DNA from: Lineus longissimus
Lineage: Eukaryota; Nemertea; Pilidiophora; Heteronemertea; Lineidae
Assembly: GCF_910592395.1 (NCBI RefSeq)
Contig: NC_088310.1
Location: 9,929,501-9,989,500 of the forward strand
DNA length: 60,000 nt
Direction of reading: 5' to 3'
Position 1 is the stretch's first letter. Each line of letters begins with the position of its first letter. The notes beneath the pieces are model-generated. The model saw only the letters and a list, made by a program, of their open reading frames with translations, was not told where the DNA came from and ran no database searches. Positions 23,876-35,507 of the stretch are shown piece by piece. The position numbers and the translations under genes are program-made.

Positions 23876-24049
23876 TTGTTTTATCTCGCCTTTTTATGTA
23901 TGTACAAAATTGTTTTATCTCTGTAAAGCGCCGCTGACAATTTATTTTTAAGCGGCGCTATATAAATTTTTATTATTATTATTATTATTATCTATGTTTG
24001 ACGAATAGAAGTTAAACGTCATCTTGAGGAAATGCTGCAGGCAGGTGTT

Positions 24050-25210
24050 AACTCACACAACGTAGTGAGTGTAATGGTTACGTATGTATAAAGTGTAAAC
24101 AAAATTCATATATCCATCATGTCCATCGAATCTGAAAAAATTTGTGCAGACCCATAACAATTCTGGTTCCGGTACAGTTTGTCGCATTCCATACGGGCCG
24201 CGCTTGCCGATCCTGCTTTCACGACGCACCGCAACCACAGTTACCATGATTCCCATTGTTTCCTTCCTCGTGACGCAATTATTTCATGACGTCATGAGCC
24301 ATTGACCATTCACGCAAGTAGATTTATTCACACCGGCGCCACTGTCCTGAAGTGCGGGTGTGGGACATCATCTATCTAAAAATCGTCTGCTAGAACATAC
24401 AGGACAACAACGTCGGCGGAGACAGTTGTGACATTTCATTGCAGACGAAGTAAACGTCCTCTTCTTCTTGATTTACGTACTTTACTTCAAAAAGTCAGTT
24501 TTAACACTACTGCACAAATATAGAGTGGTCTTAAAGTTCCATTTGGATAGAGATTTGACGGACTGATTTGGAAATTCATTCCAACCATGCAACTGTTTCA
24601 GAAATGAGAAAAAGCTCCAGGGTGTCATGACATGCATGATGTGTCTTGCCTCTGCATTTTTGTACTCAGACATGTCAGAGGGTTTTCAACTTTCATATCA
24701 TTGAAGAAATAATTCATTCCAATCTACAAGTATATCAATCACATCATTTATTTAAAAATCGTCTGCTAGGACATACAGGACAACGTCGGTGGAGACAGTT
24801 GTGACATTTCAATTTTCATTGCATAGAGATTTGACGGACTGATTTGGAAATTCATTCCAACCATGCAACTGTTTCAGAAATGAGAAAAAGCTCCTAGGTG
24901 TCATGACATGCATTCAATTATTATTTCACCACAAAGAGCTGCTTCTGTCAGCAGATATGAGACAGCTACCGGGGCGGGGACTATTTCTTTATGGGGCCTT
25001 ATTGTTCAGCGTCTCCAAGGAATTCTATTTTTAGAGTCCAATGGGGGGGGGGGGGGGGGGGGGCCTTCCCCCCAATGTACTGACTAAAACCTGTCACTTT
25101 CAGAGAACGGGGGAGGGGGTTTGGGGGACTCATCCCCCAATGTACTGGCTATATATGTCAGAAGGACGGGGGTTTGGGGGGCTCCCCCATGTCAAACAGT
25201 TGTGTGAGTT
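24050..25210. mobile_element. Non-autonomous TIR element inserted in gypsy RT
   Basis: Gypsy RT codons stop after LEEMLQAGV at about 24050 and resume with RDCSLHIIRHSKSPW at about 25215. The intervening 1.16 kb is bounded by AACTCACACAAC (24050-24061) and its inverse GTTGTGTGAGTT (25199-25210). Inside, about 270 bp (24370-24640) is partly repeated at 24745-24912. The right end is G-rich, with repeats of CCCCCAATGTACTG. No coding frame; the target-site duplication is unresolved. Confidence 0.65.
25043..25063 (+). repeat. Poly-G tract
   Basis: An uninterrupted run of about 20 G follows AGTCCAAT, with more G runs to 25185. It could form a quadruplex and is a likely place for length error in the assembly. 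Confidence 0.8.
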
Positions 25211-26105
25211 CACTAGAGATTGCTCTTTACATATTATCAGGCACTCCAAAAGTCCTTGGGCATCGAATATGGTTCTTGTTAGGAAAAAGGATAGGAGTCT
25301 GCGCCTCTGTTGCGACATGCGTCAGCTCAATAAGCGTACTATCCGAGATTCTTATGCAATGCCTCGGATAGACGAGACTCTTGACAGCCTTGCCGGGGCT
25401 CGTTATTTCTCTTCTTTAGATTTGAGATCGGGATATTGGCAGGTGGAGCTCGAGGAGGAACATAAATGTCGGACATCCTTTACAGCTGGGAGTCTTGGGT
25501 TTTTTGAGTGGAATTTGATGCCGTTTGGTCTCACCAATGCTCCGAGTACATTCCAGAGAATGATGGAGCGGTGTTCACAAGACCTCCACTTGAAAGAGTG
25601 TTTGGTGTATCTTGATGATATAATCATATTTTCATCTACCGTTGAAGAACACCTCCAGAGGTTGGAGAATGTTTTCCAAAGGCTTCGGGACTGTGGGTTA
25701 AGGTGTAGTAAGTGTAGTTTCCTGAAGGAAAAAATCAAGTATTTAGGTCATCAGGTGTCTGCGGCAGGAATCGAGGCTGACCCTGAGAAGGTGAAAGTCA
25801 TTCGTTCCTGGCCTGTCCTTCAGCATGCTGAGGAGGTTCGTAAGTTTTTAGGATTCGCTGGGTATTATCGGAAGTTTGTGAAGGATTTTTCTCAGTTGGC
25901 TCGTCCTTTGAATGATCTATTACCTCCTACTTGTCCCAAAAAAGGTAGACAGAAGGTTGTAAGCAGTTCTTCTTGGAGGTGGGAAGGTAAGCAGCGAGCT
26001 GCTTTTGATTGTCTCATCAAGTTGTCAAGTCCTCCTTTTCTCTGCTTTGCTGATTTTGCTCTACCTTTCGAACTCCACATTGATGCGAGTTCATCAGGGC
26101 TTTGA
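25211..26105 (+). pseudogene. gypsy reverse transcriptase core
   Basis: The frame encodes DMRQLNKRTIRDSYAMPRID, FSSLDLRSGYWQVE, FGLTNAPSTFQRMM, the catalytic YLDDIIIFS box and FLGFAGYYRKFVKDFS, all standard for Ty3/gypsy RT. It reaches the RNase H start (LHIDASSSGL) and hits TGA at 26103-26105, where most relatives have glycine. Confidence 0.9.
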
Positions 26106-27755
26106 GCCATTTTGAATCAGACTCAGGGTAACAAGCGTCGTGTGGTTGCGTACGCTAGTCGGAGTTTGAACAAAGCTGAGCGAAACTATCCCGCCCACAA
26201 GTTGGAATTCCTTGCTTTAAAATGGGCAGTCGCTGAAAAGTTCTTCGATTATCTCTATGGTAACTATTTCCACGTAAAAACTGATAACAATCCTCTTACT
26301 TACGTGCTCACTTCTGCAAAGCTTGATGCCACGGGTCACCGTTGGTTAGCTGAACTCTCTGCATTTCATTTTGATATCTCATATGTTCCTGGTGCGTCTA
26401 ATGTAGATGCAGATGTTTTGTCAAGGTTTATTTGGTCCAAGGTTGAAATGGAAAGTGTTAAGGCAATTTGTCAAGCAGTGCAGACTGATGGCAACTTTGT
26501 GGATTCTTTATGTATGTCTGTATCGGACGATTTGTCGACTGCAGAAGCGATCTTGGTAGATTCTCCTTGGCCAACTGTTGATATCAGGGCAGGCCAGCAG
26601 TCTGACCCTGCTGTTAGTAAATTATATCGTTGGGTCGAGTCCGAGGAGCGACCAAGTCGGAAGGTTTTAAAGAATCATGATGACAAGGAGCTTGTGAAGC
26701 TTTGTTCATTCTGGGACAGTTTGGTCTTGATTGATGTTTTGCTTTGTCGGAAAAATTCATTCAACGGCCAATGGTATCATCAAATTCGTCCCCAGGTCAT
26801 TGAGGGATTTCATGACCATTTAGGTCATCTTGGGCGAGACAGGAGTCTTGATTTTATTAAACGTCGGTTTTTTTGGCCAGGCATGTCCGTTCAGATTGAG
26901 AAGTGGGTACACAATTGTATCTCGTGTATCAAGCGAAAGCGTCCACAGCTTCAGGAGCGTGCTCCTTTAGTCAACATTTCTACCAATCAGCCTATGCAGT
27001 TGGAATGTATGGACTTCCTCTCTCTTGAACCGTCCCGTGGTTATGAAAACATTCTGGTCATAACTGATCATTTTTCTAAATATGCACAGGCTATTCCTAC
27101 CAAAAGCCAGACAGCTGCTAACACAGCACGCGTTTTCTTTGATAATTATATTGTTCATTACGTTATTCCAGAGAGCGTCTTCATAGCGACCAGGGTCAGA
27201 ATTTTGTAGGGAAGGTCATCGCGGAGCTGTGCAAGCTCATGAATATTTCCAAATCTCGCACAACTCCATATCATCCTATGGGGAATGGAGTTTGCGAGCG
27301 CTTCAATCGCACTTTGCTTAATATGCTCGGCACACTCCCCACGGAGAAGAAGAAGGATTGGAAGTGTTTTGTGCCAAGCCTTGTTCATGCGTATAATTCT
27401 TCTTGTCATGACTCTTCAGGTTTCTCGCCGTATTTTCTTCTCTTCGGTCGAGAACCTCGCCTTCCTATCGATGTCCATTTTGGCACATTACTTCCTTCTG
27501 CTCAGAAAGGCTCCAAGGTCAAATTTGTTGACGATTTACGTTCGCGTCTTGAAATAGCATATATTGCTAACAAGCAGTTGGAGATTTCCAGAGCGAAGCA
27601 GAGGGAGGATTATGACATTCGGGTTCGTGGTGCTATTGTTATCATTGGGGACAGGGTTTTGGTTCGCCGTGTAGGGGACCGTGGGAAACATAAGCTCGCT
27701 AATAAGCGTGGGAGGATGAAGCGTATACCGTCGTCAGCCAGACTAATCCGGATAT
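26106..27755 (+). pseudogene. gypsy RNase H and integrase
   Basis: RNase H shows YASRSLNKAERNYPAHKLE and TDNNPLTYVL. The integrase has an HHCC zinc region (HDHLGHLGRDRSLDF, then CISCIKRKRP). The catalytic core has MDFLS for the first acidic residue, DQG for the second and CERFNRTL for the glutamate. A 2-bp AG repeat insertion near 27173 shifts the frame inside the core, and a further 2-bp insertion near 27710 shifts it again before the C-terminal region. Confidence 0.9.
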
Positions 27756-28239
27756 TCCTGTGTTCATGGTTCAGTCCAATTCAGGATCGCGAATGTGTCT
27801 GCACCGGAATATGCTCCTTCCCATTTCGTGTCAGTTTGATAATTCTTCATGTAATCCCAGTGTTGATCCTCAGCCTGCCCGTCCTATTCCTAGGCCAAGA
27901 CGGTCTTTGAAAAAGGTCGATAAGGCGGTTGTGGAGCCAGACACTGGTAATAAGGATGGTCCTGACACACCTCCACCGATATTGTCTTTAGAACGGGATT
28001 CTGATACTGGATCAGATTCCGATGATTCTATATCTATTTCGTCTCAGGAGTCTGCACTCTTACGTCGTTCTACACGGACACGTCGCCCTCCTGAGCGGTA
28101 TGTTTTTACGCAACATGTGGACATAGTTCCAAAATGGCGTCAGAAAGTCAAAATGCTTACGGACCTTCTTGGGAATAGTAGGTACCAGAGTCATCCTACA
28201 GCTCTGGAGGCTGCGTTTCGCCTTCTGTCGCCCGTTTAG
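27756..28239 (+). pseudogene. gypsy integrase C-terminal tail
   Basis: The frame contains SRMCLHRNMLLPISC, which follows the integrase C-terminal domain in related elements, then a Pro/Ser/Asp-rich tail and STRTRRPPERYVF. It ends at TAG 28237-28239 and is the last pol segment. Confidence 0.75.
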
Positions 28240-29095
28240 TATGTTTCTGTTTTCTGTTTCTTGACATGTTTCTATGTGATCAGCTAGGTCGGTTATCCCT
28301 CTTGGGCCATTGTTCCTTTGGTCAAGGTTTTGAGTTGGCTGCATCTATTGAGATTGAGTTATCCTCTCCCTCATGAATGCTAGTTTGTTGGTGGGATATA
28401 CTGTAAATTTGGTGCCTGGTTGGTTCAGATCGTGTGGACTCAGAGATTATTTGAAGACAGTTATATTGCAGCTATTTCCTGATTGAGTTCTTTTCCGGCT
28501 AGGCTGGTTATCCCTTTTGGCCATAGTTCCTTTGGTCACGTGGGCAACATCAGACATGTTGTTTGTTCGTTGGGATAATTTGCTGGTGTAGATTGTTTGG
28601 ATTTATGCTGCTTGTATTTTAAACATGTTTATCCTTATTATCATTAATATATTCTATCAAGTATCAAGTCGTGATTGTAACTAAAACAAAGTTGCAATGT
28701 GTTTGGCCGGCGTTCGCGGGATGACTAGGTAATATAATTACTAGGTATCCCATCTTGCCAAGGCCACAAGCATCTCCAGTGGCTGATGCTAGGGTGTGTG
28801 TCTTGGAGCCTCTTTACTTTTCTAGTATGTCATTGTATCATCATCATCATTGATCATCTCATCATCATACTACATACCGCCATTCTTGTCATATCATCAT
28901 GGAATACCGTACTACTTGCACTCTAATTCACATCCCTATCTCAAGTTTTTTTTTAGACTAAATAATTTCGGGAGAAATTTCTGTAGGTGGGGGGGGGGGG
29001 TGTATGTTGGAGAATGGGTTAATGCCTTTACTTGTTGTAGTTGTGTTGCCAGGTGGTAGATGGCAGCACACCATGGTCTTCACCTTACCTCAACT
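28240..29095 (+). other. gypsy 3' untranslated region and possible LTR start
   Basis: Two related stretches (28283-28335 and 28498-28548, both with GGTTATCCCT and GTTCCTTTGGTCA) form an internal duplication. A TCATCATCAT microsatellite lies near 28838-28900. A GGTGGGGGGGGGGGG run (28986-29000) directly followed by TGTATGTTGG is a candidate polypurine tract and LTR start. If so, the LTR is cut after about 95 bp by the next LINE. There is no 5' LTR to compare with. Confidence 0.4.
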
Positions 29096-30735
29096 ATTAG
29101 ATAGATAGATAGATAAATAAAACTTTATTTTCATCGGTATAAGGATACATAAAAACGTGAGCTGTGGGGGGCTCTTTGACCGATATCAAACATATGTATG
29201 TAACAAAAAGAGTTAGAAAATAATCTGAATAATAATGCATACATGTTATCACAGTAGTATACATGTAAATACAATCATAAAACATTTGAGTCAAGACCAT
29301 TTACGTGTAAAAACCTCTAAAAAGAGCACGTTGAACACCTGCACACCTCCCCCTGCCAGGTCCCTAAAAGTTTTCGAAAGAGATTAAAATTTTCCGCCTC
29401 ACGAATGTGATTTGGTAGGTCGTTCCAGATTTTTGTTGCTGAATCTGTAAAACTGTTTTTGCCATATGTTATAGTCTTAAAATGGTCGACCTGTTCATTT
29501 TTTCGTCGGAGGTTATGGGAGGTTTCTTTTCTTTTGACAAGGTTTAATAAATAGGACGGTCTTTGCTTTTCTAGGATTCTGTACACTTCCTCCGCGATTG
29601 TTCTCTGTCTCCGAAGATGTAGGGACACAGAGCTATCTAATGCCAGAAGTGTTTCGTATGAGCTTGTATGGTCTTTGTACACTAGCCTAAGGGCTCTAAA
29701 ATTAAACTTTTCTAGTTTTTTTGTGTTAGACGCACTACAAAAATGCCAGATAATTGGACAGAAATTAAAGTTCGACTGGATGAAACACTGATAAATGGTT
29801 TTGCGGCAGCTGATGGGGAGGTACTGACCTATACGTTTGAGAACGTTGATCTGACGCCCAATCTTCTTCGTCATGATAGAGATGTGAGCGTCAAAATTCA
29901 GTTTGTAATCAAGAATTACCCCAAGCAGCTTTATAGCCTCATCTGTACATTCGATATCAACACCCTGGATGCTGTAGGTCGGTTTCTTGGCATGGGTTTT
30001 TTTGCCCACAGCGAGACCCTGGAACTTCCCTGGATTAGCCTGCATCTGATTTATGATAAACTAGTCCACAAGAGCACTGCCATCAGCCTCCAAGGTGCGT
30101 AGTATAATTCTTATGGGAATATGAGATGGTATTGTCATCTGCATAGTTATACAGGTCAGTCTTGTTTATGGAATAGAAAATATCATTTATAAAAACATTG
30201 AAAAATACTGGTCCAGAAATTGAATCCTGTGGTACCCCTTTGGTCAGGGGTAGAAATTCACTCTGGGCATTGCCCATTTTCACACATTGTTGAGGTAGCT
30301 TAGCAGTAGAGACACAGCAGAGTCTGACGCTTGGTAAGCGCTCAGCTTTTCCAAGATCAGGTTGTGCGGTAGGCAGTCGAAGGCCTTCGAGAGGTCCATA
30401 AGGATAGCCCCAACATAACGGCCATCATCCAGGGCTTTCCTCCAATCTTCAGTGAGTGCCAGCAAGGCAGATTGGCAGCTGTATCCACTGCGGTATGCTG
30501 ACAAGAAAGGATGGAAGAGTTCCCTGAAATGCCCATTCAGCTGGTCCACCATGGCCCTCTCAAACACCTTTTTGACTTAATTGGAAGCACACTAACAGGT
30601 CGGTAGTTTTTCTTCTGAAGTGCGTCCTCTTTCTTGTATACAGGAGTGACACGGGCACGCTTCATTTCAGAAGGAAAAACGCACGACTCAGACATGCAAT
30701 TTACAAGTTTAGTGAGATGCGGAAGGTATTATAGG
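29096..30735 (-). mobile_element. Jockey/CR1-superfamily LINE, 5'-truncated
   Basis: On the minus strand the RT domain has NYRPVSVLP, FLSAYRSGYSCQSALL, AILMDLSKAFDCLPH, GVPQDSISGPVFFNVFINDI and NYADDNTIS. A C-terminal region (30045-29317) ends ATKIWNDLPNHIREAENF. The 3' end has AATAAAG and an (ATCT)n tail at 29096-29115. Lesions include a frameshift before the FERAMVDQL motif and an in-frame TAG near 30060. The endonuclease is absent. Confidence 0.85.
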
Positions 30736-30934
30736 TATTATAGTCTAAATAGTCTATTATAGTCTAAATACTTTTAACACCTTTAAGATTACATAATATA
30801 TATATTCAGCCTTCTTAAGTTAATGTTGGGTGTGGCTCAGTGCCATTCCATACTTTCATTCAGTCAAATACATGTGTTCTCATATTATTCTTGCAGTTAA
30901 GTGAATTGGCCACTGGTCTGAAATATCGGCAACA

Positions 30935-31034
30935 GACGGATCAAGTCGCCCGCCCCAGGTCAGTTCAGGCCACTTAAACCACTCACCCGACGCTTGGTGG
31001 CGCATGTGACTCTTTTTTCGGTGGATCATATAGT
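30935..31034 (+). repeat. About 100-bp copy of 5503-5602
   Basis: From ACGGATCAAGTCGCCCGCCC to GGTGGATCATATA the sequence matches 5503-5602 in direct orientation with only a few differences. It is joined directly to the GTCCACAGA satellite. Confidence 0.85.
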
Positions 31035-31325
31035 ATTGTGAAATATTCTGGAGACAAAAAACTGTCCACAGAGAAATGAGGGAAAAGATTTCGAAAAGGA
31101 AGGGGGAACGGAAATGTAACGTCCACAGAGAATTTTGATAATAATGATATTGAGAAATTTTCTTAAGAGAAAAGACTGTCCACAGAGAAACTTGGAAGAT
31201 GATTTCAAATTGCAGGGAGCGATTGAGGTTACAAGAAAGCACTTCATTGTCCACAGAGAATTTTGATAATAATATGTTGTGAAACTTTAAAAAGAAACTG
31301 TCCACAGAGAAATAATGGAAATATT
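31035..31325. repeat. TGTCCACAGAGAAA satellite fragment
   Basis: TGTCCACAGAGAA recurs about every 57-70 bp (near 31063, 31120, 31178, 31248, 31300) with purine-rich spacers. It belongs to the same family as the right part of the 1-1465 array. Confidence 0.8.
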
Positions 31326-31639
31326 TAGAAAAGGATGGAGAGAAGGAGATTTCAAGAAAGCATTATATAGTGCGCAGAGATTTTTGGTACCAGTATTAGA
31401 TTTTAAATCTAATATTATTGAAATAATTGCGAAATGGAACAGAGATAAATTTGAAGGTAATTTCGATATTTGTGAATGTTATTGTAAACAGATAAAATAA
31501 GTTAAAAAATAATACTTAATAATCGGTAGGAAAGTGTCCACCAAGGTGTGAACAACGGATAGATGCAGGGTCGCCCAGACTTAAATCGTGACACTGATGG
31601 CCGTCGTCGTTGATCAAGAGTGATTTAAATAGCGCCAAC

Positions 31640-31750
31640 ATCAAAATAGATCTTAAGAATCCAGGAGAAACCATAAGAAACCTTTGCGAACTAGCACATG
31701 ATAGAGACATTTGGCACATAATGGTCAAGCGCCTAATGCTACAGAAGTAG
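31640..31750 (+). mobile_element. Possible LINE ORF2 C-terminal fragment
   Basis: A short frame ending in TAG near 31750 encodes NPGETIRNLCELAHDRDIWH and MVKRLMLQK. This resembles the final 'A.DR..W' segment of RTE-like LINE polymerases. It is too short for a firm assignment. Confidence 0.35.
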
Positions 31751-32034
31751 CGACACGTTTTAGGGAGAGAGAGAGCCGTTGTCCAAGCAGATCAATGGAT
31801 GCCATTGTCAGATCAATGGGTATTCTCTATAGACACAGATGTGGTTAGAGGCGCAAGGCGTGTAAAGCCTCTACCAGACTCCATTCAAAACCAATTAATT
31901 AGTGAACAGCTCCAAGAAAACCCCGCATAAAACACACATAAAGCCACGGATGTAGGCTAGAGCTCTACATCCATGATAGCCTAAAGCTGACTTAGCCTAG
32001 GCCTGGTCAACTACAATTGTGTTTATGGAATTCG

Positions 32035-32112
32035 GTTTCAGTGGTGTAGTGGTTAACATAGACCTATCTGCCTAACACAAAGAAGGTCCCCGGTTCGAAA
32101 CCGGGCGGATAC
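32035..32112 (+). tRNA. tRNA-Val(AAC)-like sequence, probably pseudogene
   Basis: The sequence has an A box (GTGTAGTGGTTA), the CCTAACAC loop giving anticodon AAC, and an intact T arm with B box (CCCCGGTTCGAAACCGGG). This matches the general eukaryotic tRNA-Val pattern. The anticodon stem pairs poorly (3 of 5), the acceptor stem has about 5 of 7 pairs and the D region is about two bases long. It is probably a pseudogene or a tRNA-derived SINE head. Confidence 0.5.
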
Positions 32113-32349
32113 ATACTTGCATTGTTTTTATTGCAAGCCGGGGCATTAGCCTATCTGGGAATAATTGAGTTTTAATATCCTTACTTACAAAATACAAAAA
32201 TGAATAAAGCCCTTTTACAGAAATCAAAGTTGCTCAGTTATTATAGCAAGTATGAAGATAAGAGAGCTATCATTTGTTTTGTATCAGTCTTGTCCGCGAT
32301 TAGCAATTCTTGCAAATGGCTAGGGGGTCAATAGTAACTGCGCGCCATG
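32113..32349. other. Spacer sequence next to the inner edge of arm B
   Basis: No gene or repeat recognised. Homology to arm A starts at 32350, right after CGCGCCATG. Confidence 0.4.
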
Positions 32350-32534
32350 CGATTTAAAAAACACACATATTTATGGGATTTTTTTGAGTTGTTCATTCGT
32401 TGTTCATTGATAAGGCTAAGAGATGTGAATATGAACAGAGGAAATGTATGGTTAAGGAGGGACAGGAACAAGCATGATAAGAAGAGATGTGAACACGATT
32501 AAAGAACGTGTAGAAGGCATGACGAGAACATGTG

Positions 32535-33850
32535 ATAATAAGGGACATGTATGGAGAAGGAGGGACGAGAACATGCATCACAAGACATGTGAACATGAAT
32601 AGAGGACATGTATACATGTATGGAGAAGCAGGGGCGGGAATATGCATCACAAGACATGTGAACATAAATAGAGGACATGTATACATGTATGGAGAAGCAG
32701 GGGCGGGAATATGCATCACAAGACATGTGAACATAAATAGAGGACATGTATACATGTATGGAGAAGCAGGGGCGGGAATATGCATCACAAGACATGTGAA
32801 CATAAATAGAGGACATGTATACATGTATGGAGAAGCAGGGGCGGGAATATGCATCACAAGACATGTGAACATAAATAGAGGACATGTATACATGTATGGA
32901 GAAGGAGGGACGGCAACATGCATCACAAGACATGTGAACATAAATAGAGGACATGTACACATGTATGGAGAAGGAGGGGCGAGAACATGCATCACAAGAC
33001 ACGTGAACATAAATAGAGGACATGTATACATGTATGGAGAAGGAGGGGCGAGAACATGCATCACAAGACATGTGAACATAAATAGAGGACATGTATACAT
33101 GTATGGAGAAGGAGGGGCGAGAACATGCATCACAAGACATGTGAACATAAATAGAGGACATGTATACATGTATGGAGAAGGAGGGGCGAGAACATGCATC
33201 ACAAGACATGTGAACATAAATAGAGGACATGTATTCATGTATGGAGAAGGAGGGGCGAGAACATGCATCACAAGACATGCGAACATAAATAGAGGACATG
33301 TATTCATGTATAGAGAATGAGGGGCGAGAACATGCATTGCAAGACATGCGAACATAAATAGAAGACATATACACATGTATGGAGATGGAGGGACGAGAAC
33401 ATGCATCACAAGACATGTGAACATAAATAGAGGACATGTATACATGTATGGAGAAGGAGGGAGGAGAACATGCATCACAAGACATGTGAACATAAATAGA
33501 GGACATGTACACATGTATGGAGAAGGAGGGACGGCAACATGCATCACAAGACATGTGAACATGAATAGATGACATGTACACATGTTTGGAGAAGAAGGGG
33601 CGAGAACATGCATCACAAGATATGTGAACGTAAATAGAGGACATGTACACATGTATGGTGAAGGAGGGGCGAGAATATGCATCACAAGACATGTGAACAT
33701 AAATAGAGGACATGTACACATGTATGGAGAAGGAGGGGCGAGAACATGCATCACAAGACATGTGAACGTCAATAGAGGACATGTATATATGTATGGAGAA
33801 GGAGGGACGGTAAATTGCATAGAAAGATATGTGAACATGAATAGGTGATA
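32535..33850. repeat. 69-bp minisatellite, arm B, about 19 units
   Basis: Reverse complement of the 17525-18935 array. Four consecutive units (32618-32900) share the GCAGGGGCGGGAATATGCAT variant, which marks a recent local amplification not seen as a block in arm A. Confidence 0.95.
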
Positions 33851-34817
33851 TATAGACAGGGTGGGGGAATCGGACAGGCGTAAAAAGTATGCGAACTTCA
33901 ATGAAGGACATCACACCCACTGACTGGCGACTGACAACAGAACACATGATAGAATTTCGTATGTAACGCCGTGATCTGCGTATTGAAAAATTAAGGAATA
34001 AAGTAAAATAAAGGAATATTACTCGGATTCTGAACTGGAGACAAATGGACGGGAAATGCAAGAAAATGAAGGAAGGGAATCATGAACCTCAATTACAGGT
34101 CCGAATGACGTGTCCATTATTGCGTTAGTCGCCAGTTGTGACTTAGTTGGACAGGAGATTCCTCAACATATTTTACACTCCGGGCGGCGAGTATTTTTTA
34201 CAGGTCGGTTGGTACCATTATGTATCAATCCGCCAATCACAGCTCAGTAACTTCACCTGACGTCATCAAGAAAGAAAAGCACGTTTCCTAAGAACAAGAT
34301 CGGTGCGAGTTCGAGTCTCGGCAGTACCTAAAAAAAATAATCTTAAAGTGGACTTTTTTCATTTACTAAAATATTTTATTGATAATTTTTCTTTTCGAAA
34401 ATCTCATCCTGAATAATCCAGAGTCAGTCGCATCCTCCTCCCCTCGCATTCTGATTCGGTGACAGAAAATGTCCTTACAGTTTCGTTACAGCAATGCCCA
34501 TTGGCTAATCGTCCAGCCCCACGAATTCCCGCTATTGGTGGCGACCATAAGGAGACCAAATTAGGATGACGCGATGGGCTGCCTAGGGAGTCTAACATAT
34601 TTGGACCCGCGTCGGTCCTCTCCATCCCTGGTCAAATAAAGACAATGAACAGATTTTAAAATCACAACATTTCGCTCTGTGAGGCAATTTATTGTTTGAC
34701 AAATACATTGTTGATGACACAGACAGTTCATACATGTTTGTTATCCTCGCTATAGCACAGGTGGGATACATGGACCTGTAGACAGTAACTGGAGACCCTA
34801 ATGTTATACAACACAGG
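33851..34817. other. Arm B segment without a clear gene
   Basis: Mirror of 16585-17524, including the short conserved frame (34625-34404) and the tRNA T-arm-like GTTCGAGTCTCGGCA at about 34308-34322. No supported gene. Confidence 0.35.
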
Positions 34818-35507
34818 CACTGTTCCTGTTTTGAGACAAGACCACCATTGAATATTCATAGGTTGGAGGTTCCAGACCTATCAATTAGACGCGAGTATGT
34901 TTTTAACTGTCAAGTGCATATTTGGAGAGGTATTGAAAAGATATTTGGTGTGGCAAGTGTACACAAATAAAGAAATTATTTGATGAAAAATTTAATTTTG
35001 AATTTTGCTTATTTGGCAATAGGGGCGTGTTTTGAGATTATTCTGCCAGTTGGCTGAAAAGAGTTGAAATATCAACGTCTGTCCAATTTGTCGATTATCA
35101 AAAAATGCCCGTGGTCAACTAGCAGTTTACCTTTCTTCATTTACTTGCCCGACTGTCCGGAATATCATATCAAAATTTCAGATTCACAACCCCACGCAGT
35201 ATTTGATGCGACGCGGTCAAACATTGACAATTTAACTGCTAAAAGGCTTAAAAAAATCAATGGTGGTCTTGTCTCCGATTGTAGTTGCATGATAGAGAGA
35301 TCACGCATCGTGCAGCCGCGAAGACCACCGGCACCACCATTTTGCTAGAACACGAACTCCTAAAGCAATTAGAACTCTTTAACAAAGAAGTCAATGCCAA
35401 AATCAATGGTGGTCTTGCAAGGGGTGGTCTTGTCTCTTTTCTCAAAAGTTCGCCATTCGCCAGGAGCGTTACACTCCTGGCGAACTTTTAAGAAAACAGG
35501 AACAGTG
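34818..35507. mobile_element. Composite foldback/MITE region, arm B
   Basis: Mirror copy of 15896-16584 with the same CACTGTTCCTGTTTT ends. It contains the GAGACAAGACC MITE at 34833-35275 and the CCAGGAGCG/CACTCCTGG hairpin near 35455-35485. Confidence 0.6.

Larger units (their letters stand above)
20692..23995 (+). mobile_element. L2/CR1-like LINE nested in the gypsy element
   Basis: An endonuclease frame (20910-21836, continuing after TAG at 21834 to about 22160) has FNARSVCN, LLITESWL, YRPP, VVAGDLNIHLD and SDHYLVTF. A reverse transcriptase frame (22165-23151) has NYRPVSNLSYFSKLLERV, LLDLSAAFDTIDH, GVPQGSVLGPLLF and FYADDTQVW. The C-terminal part (23105-23875) has PVLHHLHWLPVQQRIKFKI. The 3' end has a hairpin AAGCGCCGCT/AAGCGGCGCT and a (TTA)n tail, as in many L2/CR1 elements. 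It is nearly full length but has at least one stop and several frameshifts. Confidence 0.9.
19122..29095 (+). mobile_element. Ty3/gypsy LTR retrotransposon, 5'-truncated and interrupted
   Basis: Domain order is gag tail, CCHC knuckle, retropepsin, reverse transcriptase, RNase H, integrase, as in Ty3/gypsy. The 5' end is cut at the arm A boundary (first gag codons FWSGLRDERVRLG), so there is no 5' LTR or gag start. A LINE (20692-23995) and a TIR element (about 24050-25210) are inserted in the reverse transcriptase region. Frame lesions are a TAG in the zinc knuckle, an in-frame TGA at 26103 and several small indels. The copy is inactive. No envelope gene was seen. Confidence 0.9.
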
